64,000 nt of DNA from an uncultured Clostridia bacterium (GTDB lineage Bacteria > Bacillota > Clostridia > TANB77 > CAG-508). The stretch spans positions 372,001 to 436,000 of the forward strand of contig CAKOWY010000001.1 of the NCBI GenBank assembly GCA_934129895.1, given 5' to 3'. Each line of letters begins with the position of its first letter. Position 1 is the first letter of the stretch. Positions 24,589 to 31,342 of the stretch are shown piece by piece. Both the position numbers and the translations under genes were made by a program. Under the pieces are notes generated by a model. That model was not told where the DNA came from. It ran no database searches and saw only the letters and a program-made list of their open reading frames with translations.

Positions 24589-26109
24589 TTATGACATTTT
24601 CTTCAACATTTGTAAGTAATCTATACATTCTACCATTGTGCCTTTTCCAAATGTTTTATCTAAGAATTCTATAAATGGATCTATTTCATCTTTTATCATT
24701 GCCATATTTAATTGTTCAAATTTTCTAAATATCTTTTTCGCAATAAAATAATCTACTCCTTCTAATTCTGTTCCACCACATCCTACATATACTGGAACAA
24801 ATTTTTTCATGTGTGCAACAATACGGTTACCAAAAGCAACACGGAAATGAGCAATAACATAATCATCCATTTTTTCAACTTTATTTAAAGTTTCTTGTTT
24901 CATTGCATAATTTACCATTGCATCATTAAAAATTTTATCTAAATATGAATAATTCACATTCATAGCATCTACATCCTGTGCATTAAAAGCTTGTCCTTTG
25001 TCATTTATATCTATTGGCATAGCTCTATCATATACTTTATCTGTTACAGCAAATGTAGAATCATCATTATTGATTGTGCCGATATACCACATATTACTAG
25101 GAACTTGGATTTTTCCTTGTTTTAATTTTTTTGGATCTGTTGGCCAAGAGTTAGGAACAATTTCTATTATCCATTCTTTTTTATCTGGCATTTCCAAAAT
25201 TGATAACATTTCTGCAAAATAATATTCAACACGTGATAAGTTCATCTCGTCTAATATTATTGTATATACATCATCTGTATAATTTGCAATATACATTTCT
25301 CTTAATATATCTGTTTCATTAAATTTCTTTGTAAATTCGTTAAAATATCCGAACAAGTCTGTTCTATCTCTCCATGATGGTTGTACTGATGCAACACATG
25401 AATCACGTTTTAAGAATTTTCCCCATGCATAAGCAAGTGATGTTTTACCAGTACCAGATATACCTTGTAAAATTACTAATCTTGTTGAAGCTAATCCTGC
25501 AATAAATATTCTAATAAGTTTTTCTTTATAATATAACCCTAATTTTGATGCCGCAAAATTTCTAAAATTTGAAACTAATTCTGGTAAATCAAATGAATTA
25601 TTATAATTTTGTATTTTATATTTCGAATATTCTTGATCTATTAAAGTAAGTTTAGCAAATCTTTGTCCCATTTCTCCTTCTTCAAGTTCTTCTTCTGTAT
25701 TTTCTACTGTATCTGATTCATCAGGTTTTAGTCCAAGTTGAGAAACTTTCATTGCTAATATTTCATCTTTCTCTTTTGATAAATTTACAACTTTTTTATT
25801 TAATGTTGCTATTTCATCTAGTAACGCTTCTTGATCTGTAACTGGTTTTCTAAATTTAGTATATTTTTTTACGATAAGTGCTACTAGAAATACAATTAAT
25901 CCCAAAAACACAACAATCATTGTTATTGATAATATTACCAATACCCATTCTGGAGCACTAAAATCTGCATAATAATTTCTTATTACTTCTATATATTTCT
26001 TTATATTAAACATCTGCTTTATTCCATCAAATAAGCCTGTCACTATCATTAGTAAACCTGACATTAATTGATTAATAAATTCATACAAAAATCTTACAAA
26101 TGTATCCAT
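24589..26109 (-). CDS. Membrane-anchored McrB-like AAA+ ATPase
   Basis: 506 residues. Hydrophobic segments occupy about 8-35 and a firm membrane helix 54-80; a coiled coil (about 90-120) and an acidic linker follow. The AAA+ core has Walker A GISGTGKT (216-223), Walker B IILDEMNLSRVEYYFAEML (284-302), sensor-1 IGTINNDDS (343-351) and an Arg-finger-like VTDKVYDRA (355-363), all of the McrB type (DEMNxxxVExYF). Classical McrB is soluble and has a DNA-recognition N-terminus; this one has a membrane anchor instead. It sits in the middle of the SipW operon, eight bases after the unknown 337-residue gene. I infer an ATP-driven membrane complex working on surface or secreted components. Confidence 0.82.
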   Translation of the reverse strand: MDTFVRFLYEFINQLMSGLLMIVTGLFDGIKQMFNIKKYIEVIRNYYADFSAPEWVLVILSITMIVVFLGLIVFLVALIVKKYTKFRKPVTDQEALLDEIATLNKKVVNLSKEKDEILAMKVSQLGLKPDESDTVENTEEELEEGEMGQRFAKLTLIDQEYSKYKIQNYNNSFDLPELVSNFRNFAASKLGLYYKEKLIRIFIAGLASTRLVILQGISGTGKTSLAYAWGKFLKRDSCVASVQPSWRDRTDLFGYFNEFTKKFNETDILREMYIANYTDDVYTIILDEMNLSRVEYYFAEMLSILEMPDKKEWIIEIVPNSWPTDPKKLKQGKIQVPSNMWYIGTINNDDSTFAVTDKVYDRAMPIDINDKGQAFNAQDVDAMNVNYSYLDKIFNDAMVNYAMKQETLNKVEKMDDYVIAHFRVAFGNRIVAHMKKFVPVYVGCGGTELEGVDYFIAKKIFRKFEQLNMAMIKDEIDPFIEFLDKTFGKGTMVECIDYLQMLKKMS

Positions 26110-26117
26110 TTTATCCT

Positions 26118-27131
26118 CTATCCTTCAACTATTATTAAATTTTCTATTGGTTCTTTATATTCCATAAAATTATCGAAGTTTTTATTTGATTTACTTATTA
26201 ATACATAATCAAACATCAATAATTTTCTTATTTCTTCTGTTTCAATTTTAAATGTTTCATCAATTATTATTGCAAATTTAAATCCTCTTTGCATTAATTC
26301 ATATATTTTTTCTTTGTTTTCAACAAAATCCTTATATTTTATTTTTATTTTAATTTTGTCTTGTACGGCTGGATCTTCAATTATTTTTAATATTTGTTCA
26401 CCTTTTTTTTCTTTTTGAAATAATGATGTAGGATAATCTACTAAATATTGTGCATTGAATTTTCCTTCAAGTATATTTTTTATGTTATAAATTGTAAGCA
26501 TTATATATTCAATCATTATTTTATCTTCATATACAACACCTTCATTATATACTTCTTGAATTGCCCTATCACTATATACATAAGTTATTTTAAAATTATA
26601 TTTCAAATTAACTTTATAAACATCTTTTATTAATGGATATTTATTAATTGATAATTCAAAATCTGGTGAGTCAAATTTTGTTAGATAATTTTCTTTCTTT
26701 TCTCTGTATTCTTTTATCATTTTGTATAAATTATCTTTTTGACCAACAATTCTCTTAAGTTCAAATTTTACTATTCTTTTTTCATATAATTGGTTTACAA
26801 AATCTTTTAAATCTATTTTTATTGGTCTAACAAAATCTATGTAAAATATATACTGATACATTTCTAACATATTTGTATATTGTTTATGCATATCTTCATT
26901 AGAATTATATTTAACTATTTCAATTTCTTTTTGTAATGCTGAATATATTCTCCTATAAAATATTCTTTGTTTTTCATTTCCACCATAATTTGAATATCTT
27001 GCATCTATATAAATTTCTATAAGTTTATTTGATACCTCAATATCATATTTATCTCTAAAAAATTCCTTCATAAAATCTTTTAAAAAATCTTTAGTATATT
27101 CTATATAATCAGAAATTATATAATGAGCCAT
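26118..27131 (-). CDS. Unknown cytoplasmic protein of the SipW/AAA+ operon
   Basis: 337 residues, not recognised. No signal peptide or membrane helix; rich in Tyr, Lys, Ile and Glu. The N-terminal 130 residues look helical, the middle (about 150-230) beta-rich, and the C-terminal part (GFKFAIIIDETF...LLMFDYVLISKS) alternates strand and helix like a small Rossmann-type domain. I see no PD-(D/E)XK, HNH or Walker motif. It immediately precedes the membrane AAA+ gene (eight bases) and is probably the third member of that ATPase complex. GGGAG lies seven bases before the ATG. Confidence 0.8.
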   Translation of the reverse strand: MAHYIISDYIEYTKDFLKDFMKEFFRDKYDIEVSNKLIEIYIDARYSNYGGNEKQRIFYRRIYSALQKEIEIVKYNSNEDMHKQYTNMLEMYQYIFYIDFVRPIKIDLKDFVNQLYEKRIVKFELKRIVGQKDNLYKMIKEYREKKENYLTKFDSPDFELSINKYPLIKDVYKVNLKYNFKITYVYSDRAIQEVYNEGVVYEDKIMIEYIMLTIYNIKNILEGKFNAQYLVDYPTSLFQKEKKGEQILKIIEDPAVQDKIKIKIKYKDFVENKEKIYELMQRGFKFAIIIDETFKIETEEIRKLLMFDYVLISKSNKNFDNFMEYKEPIENLIIVEG

Positions 27132-27153
27132 ATTTTTTCTCCCTTTTTGTTTT

Positions 27154-28005
27154 TTAATAACTTAAACTTATAATAGGTGTCTTTTTGTCACCTATCTCAT
27201 AAGTATAATCTTCAGTAGGTTTTACTTTATAGAACTTTATTGATATAGTTTCAAGTGGTCCTATTTTAGATGTTATTTCTTTTATATAATCATATCCATT
27301 ATATTTTTCTGTAACTTTGTTTGTTGCATTAATTGTAAAATTATTTGTCATATCAATTAGTACTGTTTTGTAATCATAAGCTAAAGTTACTAATTTTTCT
27401 TCATTTAATGAATTAGTTATATTTACTTCTGCATAAGGAGTATTTGGAGAATCTATTATCTCATAAGTAATATCTTCTGCTCCAACTCCTATAATTAATT
27501 TTCCACTCAATGTTTGTACATAAGGTGATTCTGATGTTGCCTCTATTTCGATCCAAGCAGTATCTCCACTTTTTAAAGTAGTACCAGTTGCTGGATTAAT
27601 TGTTACTATAAAATAGTCTTCATTTACTCCTCCATTTGCACTTCCAATTATTGTTCCTTTTTCTTTACTTAATGTACATTCAATATTATCTGAACTTGTA
27701 CATTTTATATTATAAACAATATCTGATTCTACAAATACAAGGTCATTCTTTTTACTATTCATATTTATTGTTATATAATATGTTTCTGCTCCTGACCAAT
27801 TGTTTTCTATTTCAAATTCTGATTTATTAACACTTAATTTGTCACTATTGAAGAAAAAACCCTTTGACCCTAAATAGAAATCATGAACAGCATTATACAC
27901 ATATTTTGCCAAACTTATTTTACTTCCAATAAGATATAAAATAAGCACTACTATTAATAATAAAATTATTTTTTTATTGCTTTTTCTCCTTCTTTTTCTT
28001 ATCAT
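27154..28005 (-). CDS. Secreted or membrane-anchored surface protein of the SipW cluster
   Basis: 283 residues. A basic start (MIRKRRRKSNKK), hydrophobic helix (about 13-30) and SLAKYVYNAVHDFYLGSKGF form a SipW-substrate-like N-terminus. The rest is beta-rich with repeated immunoglobulin-like strands (e.g. TINPATGTTLKSGDTAWIEI) and two Cys (about 104 and 112) that could pair. The ATG six bases after AAGGAG was chosen; an earlier in-frame ATG overlaps the upstream gene. It lies between another surface-protein gene and the unknown AAA-partner gene. It may be a fibre subunit or anchor. Confidence 0.75.
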   Translation of the reverse strand: MIRKRRRKSNKKIILLLIVVLILYLIGSKISLAKYVYNAVHDFYLGSKGFFFNSDKLSVNKSEFEIENNWSGAETYYITINMNSKKNDLVFVESDIVYNIKCTSSDNIECTLSKEKGTIIGSANGGVNEDYFIVTINPATGTTLKSGDTAWIEIEATSESPYVQTLSGKLIIGVGAEDITYEIIDSPNTPYAEVNITNSLNEEKLVTLAYDYKTVLIDMTNNFTINATNKVTEKYNGYDYIKEITSKIGPLETISIKFYKVKPTEDYTYEIGDKKTPIISLSY

Positions 28006-28015
28006 TTGAACTCCT

Positions 28016-28582
28016 TTATACTTTTTGTTGAGCATTTATTTTTATTTCTAATGATTCAATTATTCCTTGATAATCAACAACTTTATATTCTGCTGGAAAT
28101 TCCACTTCTAATTTATATGTGTTTACTTGATCTTCACTAATTCCAAACTCATTATTTGATGAGGTTAATGTTTTGAATGGCATATCTCCATCATAAGATA
28201 TTTCTGATGTCTCAAACATATTTTCTGTTCCCCCATTTATAAATAATTTATATCTTAATGGTAAATTAGTTGTCATTCTAATAGAAATAGTATACATTAT
28301 CGCAGTTTCAGTTCTTCTTGTTCCATCATTGTTGGCTACTGAAAATGTAAATTCATAAGGTGTGTCTCCTGGTTCCATTTCTGGAAGATTTATATTTTCT
28401 GAAATAGTTTTATCATTTAATAAATAATAAGCAACATCTACTTCTGCATTTGATTTTCCATTTGAACTATATCTAGCTCTTGTGTTTTTTATAGTTACAC
28501 TTACAATTATAATTGCTATAAATATTATTAGTATTTTGCTATAAAATTTATTTTTTTTTCTCCTTCTACTACTTCTTTTCAA
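28016..28582 (-). CDS. SipW-type secreted surface protein, TTG start
   Basis: 188 residues. A very basic N-terminus (RSSRRRKKNK), one hydrophobic helix and NTRARYSSNGKSNAEVDVAY give the SipW-substrate pattern with A-R-Y in place of A-K-Y. The mature domain is beta-like: MEPGDTPYEFTFSVANND resembles the N-terminal strands of TasA/camelysin folds. The start codon is TTG, nine bases after AAAGGA; no nearer ATG fits. It follows an active-looking SipW peptidase by 21 bases. Confidence 0.78.
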   Translation of the reverse strand: MKRSSRRRKKNKFYSKILIIFIAIIIVSVTIKNTRARYSSNGKSNAEVDVAYYLLNDKTISENINLPEMEPGDTPYEFTFSVANNDGTRRTETAIMYTISIRMTTNLPLRYKLFINGGTENMFETSEISYDGDMPFKTLTSSNNEFGISEDQVNTYKLEVEFPAEYKVVDYQGIIESLEIKINAQQKV

Positions 28583-28603
28583 TTTTTTTTTCCTTTCAAA
28601 AAG

Positions 28604-29092
28604 TTATTTTTCTTTTGAAAATGATTTTCCAATAAGTACTAACGTAATAAATATTGAAATTAAAATTTTAGGATCTGAAAGAACTTTTATCCATATTCCT
28701 AATTTTGGACAAACTGAAACAACTTTTCCTATTACATTTTCCAGAGTTATAGGTTCATCTTCAGTATTGTTTGCATCACCTTTGGTTATTATTTCGTCTT
28801 TTGTTATTTTTGTTATTCTATGTGTTATTGTTTCGTCATCTTTTTTAAATGTTATAATATCATCTACATCAACATCTTTTGTTATCTTAACAATTATTAC
28901 ATCATAAATATTTAATGTTTCTCTCATACTTCCTGTTGATACTTCAAACACTGCATATCCAAAGAGATTTGTATAATCTTTATGCAATATTTGTAATTGT
29001 GCATAATTATATAAAACTACTAACAATACTATAAAAATGATAAGTATTAATACATTTAAAATTGCGTGTATAATTTTTTCTAATATCTTCAT
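28604..29092 (-). CDS. sipW: SipW-type signal peptidase I, canonical active site
   Basis: 162 residues. An N-terminal helix (about 8-29), the catalytic domain and a C-terminal helix (about 142-157). All SipW-type landmarks are intact: Ser in STGSMRET, His in ETITHRITKI and Asp in TKGDANNTEDEPI. It is the most canonical of the three peptidases here and the likely processing enzyme for the adjacent surface proteins on both sides. It starts two bases after the preceding gene's stop, within that gene's SD region, so expression is tightly coupled. Confidence 0.93.
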   Translation of the reverse strand: MKILEKIIHAILNVLILIIFIVLLVVLYNYAQLQILHKDYTNLFGYAVFEVSTGSMRETLNIYDVIIVKITKDVDVDDIITFKKDDETITHRITKITKDEIITKGDANNTEDEPITLENVIGKVVSVCPKLGIWIKVLSDPKILISIFITLVLIGKSFSKEK

Positions 29093-29094
29093 TT

Positions 29095-29748
29095 TTAAAT
29101 TGTTCCTTCTTTATATTCTTGTATTTCTTCTCCTAAATACTGACTCACTTTTACCTCTACCGGTACTTCAATTTTTACTCCATCATCTAATGTTCCTAAT
29201 TTTGTGTCATTTTCATCATTAATTCCTGTTTTATCATCTTCCCATTCAACATATACTTTTAACTTTTCAATTCTACTTTCTGATGTATTTGCTTCTTCTG
29301 AAATTAAAACTGTTCCTGTATAAGTATTTTCACTTGTTCTTATTATTCCTTCTTCTGTTTCCGTATTATCAGCTAAAACTTTTACTAATTTTGAAAACTT
29401 TATAGATTTACTTATATTTAATTTAGAAAAATCAAGTGTAACATTATATATAATGGCTACACTTGATTCAGAAGCATCTATATTTATTTCAAAATATCCT
29501 TCTAACCCAGGTGCAATCTTTCCTGCTAAAACATTATTACTTGAATTATATGTTAATTGATTTATTGTGAATGTTTCTACCTGATTATTTGTTGCTATAT
29601 TTTGTTCATTTACTTTTATTAACCATTTTCCTATTTGTTCATTAGCATCAACATTTACTTCTGTCATATATTTCGCATAAGTTGTGTTTATTTGATAAAA
29701 TGTGATAATCAGCATTGCTATTGCTGATAAAATCCATATTTTTCGCAT
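29095..29748 (-). CDS. SipW-type secreted surface protein
   Basis: 217 residues. The N-terminal hydrophobic segment ends in QINTTYAKYMTEVNVDAN, a clear SipW cleavage pattern. The mature part has GKWLIKVNEQNI, IAPGLEGYFEINIDAS and VYVEWEDDKTG, matching in order the divergently transcribed protein at 21534-22124, so the two are paralogues at opposite ends of the locus. AAAGGAG lies five bases before the ATG. It lies between a degenerate and a canonical SipW peptidase. Confidence 0.82.
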   Translation of the reverse strand: MRKIWILSAIAMLIITFYQINTTYAKYMTEVNVDANEQIGKWLIKVNEQNIATNNQVETFTINQLTYNSSNNVLAGKIAPGLEGYFEINIDASESSVAIIYNVTLDFSKLNISKSIKFSKLVKVLADNTETEEGIIRTSENTYTGTVLISEEANTSESRIEKLKVYVEWEDDKTGINDENDTKLGTLDDGVKIEVPVEVKVSQYLGEEIQEYKEGTI

Positions 29749-29763
29749 AACTTCTCCTTTGTT

Positions 29764-30261
29764 TTATTTTTCTTTTATTTCTGCTATTATTTGAACTATT
29801 TCATTTAAAAATGCTATTACTGATGGGAATATTATTAAAAATAAAAATCCCCATTTTGATTCTAATATACTTAAAACTTTTCCTAGTTTAGGGTAGACTT
29901 TTACTGAGTTTTCATTTCCTATTGCATCATCTTCTATTAGATTATAATTTCCTTCTAAAACATAAGTTGTACTTGCTCCAGCATATTCATTTACTTGTTT
30001 TACTTCGCCTAATTTTATGTTTTTCTCATTATAAAAAAAGAGCTTATCACCAGCTTGTGTTTTTTTCAAATCTTTATTTGTTGCTATTATTAAATCTCCA
30101 TCATTATAATCTGGACTTAGAGAATCATCTGTTATTAATATTAATGTATTATTTCCAAATACGGTAACCTTTTTATCATTAAAATTTAATAGACATAATG
30201 TTACTGTTATAGCCATCATTATATATATTATTACAATAATATTCCACAAAAATTTCTTCAT
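29764..30261 (-). CDS. Degenerate SipW-like signal peptidase homologue lacking the catalytic His
   Basis: 165 residues with the same layout as the other two SipW proteins: N-terminal helix (about 6-25), catalytic-domain-like middle, C-terminal helix (about 137-157). Ser is kept in ITDDSLSPDYNDGDLII, and an acidic residue is kept in NLIEDDA, but where the family has THR/THQ this protein reads LGEVKQV, with no His nearby. It is therefore probably not a working peptidase and may act as a substrate adaptor, regulator or scaffold. It is the first gene of the ten-gene operon. GGAGG lies seven bases before the ATG. Confidence 0.75.
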   Translation of the reverse strand: MKKFLWNIIVIIYIMMAITVTLCLLNFNDKKVTVFGNNTLILITDDSLSPDYNDGDLIIATNKDLKKTQAGDKLFFYNEKNIKLGEVKQVNEYAGASTTYVLEGNYNLIEDDAIGNENSVKVYPKLGKVLSILESKWGFLFLIIFPSVIAFLNEIVQIIAEIKEK

Positions 30262-30291
30262 TAAATTTCCTCCAAACGCAAATTCAGTATT

Positions 30292-30319
30292 ATTATATCA
30301 AAATAAAATAAAATTGCAA
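30292..30319 (-). promoter_or_regulatory. Sigma-A promoter of the ten-gene SipW/AAA+ operon
   Basis: Minus strand TTGCAA, 16-base spacer, TATAAT (with TGA before the -10). The predicted start gives a 5' UTR of about 25 bases to the gene at 30261. No other convincing promoter is seen down to 22151, where gaps between genes are 2 to 22 bases. Confidence 0.7.
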
Positions 30320-30347
30320 TAATTTTTAATAATATTTCATTCTTATT

Positions 30348-31229
30348 TTACTTTTTCCATTTGCACTTTTCTTTATCTTTTAATTCATTATATATAATAC
30401 AATATCTTTCATATCTCCCTTTAGAAATTGTACCTTTTTCTACATCTTTTTTTATTTCACAATTTTTCTCTTTTATATGTGTACATCCTACAAATTCACA
30501 TTTTTCTATTTCATTTTTAAATTCTAAAAAACATTTATCAAGTTCTATACTTTCAATTTCATTTATTTCAAAACTAGAAAATCCTGGTGTATCAGCTACA
30601 TAAGTATTTTTTTCTATTTCATATAATTTTGTATCTGTTGTAGTATTTTTTCCTTTTTTATTTTTTTGACTTATTTCCCCTTCTTCTGTTTTATTAAATC
30701 CATATATTGCATTTATTATACTTGATTTTCCAACTCCAGAATTTCCTGATAATACACTTATTTTATTTTTCAAACATTTTTTTACTTCTTCAATTCCTAT
30801 TTTTTCTTTTGCACTTGTAACAATTGTTTTATATCCAACGTTTGTATATTCTTCTTGAATTTTCTTATAATTTTCTTGCAAATCCATTTTATTTATTACT
30901 ATAATAGCTTCTATACCAATTTTATTTGCATAAGCTAATTGTTTATCTAACATTAATAAATCTGGTTTAGGATTTTTTGTTGAAATTATAAATATTATTT
31001 GATCTATATTTGCAATTTTGGGTCTTTTTATCTCATTTTTTCTTTCTTTTATTTCTTCTATTATTGCTTCTCTTTTTTCTTCATTTATAATTAAGATTTC
31101 TACATTATCTCCAACAATTGGCGTTGTTTCTTGATTTCTAAATTTTCCTCTTGCGTAACAACTATATTCTCCGCTTTCTGTCATTATTTTATAATTATTT
31201 GCTATATTTCCAATAATTCTTCCTTGCAT
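30348..31229 (-). CDS. rsgA: Ribosome small-subunit-dependent GTPase RsgA
   Basis: 293 residues. RsgA helps late maturation of the 30S subunit. An N-terminal OB fold (about 1-70) is followed by a circularly permuted GTPase: NKMD (about 116-119, G4), GNSGVGKSS (about 163-171, G1), DTPG (about 214-217, G3) and a C-terminal zinc site with CEFVGCTH...C (about 244-258). It has its own promoter. In many Firmicutes it follows prkC, as here. Confidence 0.96.
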   Translation of the reverse strand: MQGRIIGNIANNYKIMTESGEYSCYARGKFRNQETTPIVGDNVEILIINEEKREAIIEEIKERKNEIKRPKIANIDQIIFIISTKNPKPDLLMLDKQLAYANKIGIEAIIVINKMDLQENYKKIQEEYTNVGYKTIVTSAKEKIGIEEVKKCLKNKISVLSGNSGVGKSSIINAIYGFNKTEEGEISQKNKKGKNTTTDTKLYEIEKNTYVADTPGFSSFEINEIESIELDKCFLEFKNEIEKCEFVGCTHIKEKNCEIKKDVEKGTISKGRYERYCIIYNELKDKEKCKWKK

Positions 31230-31261
31230 TTATAATATTTTCTCCTTCTATATTTGCCTTG

Positions 31262-31290
31262 ATTTTATCATAAACATACATAAAATACAA
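31262..31290 (-). promoter_or_regulatory. Putative sigma-A promoter of rsgA
   Basis: Minus strand TTGTAT, 17-base spacer, TAAAAT, about 33 bases upstream of the start codon and just after the prkC terminator. Confidence 0.55.
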
Positions 31291-31306
31291 CAAAATTAAT
31301 ATAAAA

Positions 31307-31342
31307 TAACTCTATACATTTTTACTGTATAGAGTTATTTTT
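31307..31342 (-). terminator. Terminator of prkC
   Basis: Inverted repeat AATAACTCTATACA / TGTATAGAGTTATT with a short loop and T-rich flank on the minus strand, immediately after the prkC stop. Confidence 0.9.

Noticed and set aside
23466..26109. Classical McrBC restriction system
   Set aside because: The ATPase has McrB motifs, but no nuclease domain is visible in either neighbour, the ATPase is membrane-anchored, and the genes are embedded in an operon of secreted proteins and signal peptidases.
19550..30261. Prophage or integrative element
   Set aside because: No integrase, structural phage genes, relaxase or attachment-site repeats are visible, and base composition matches the surroundings.
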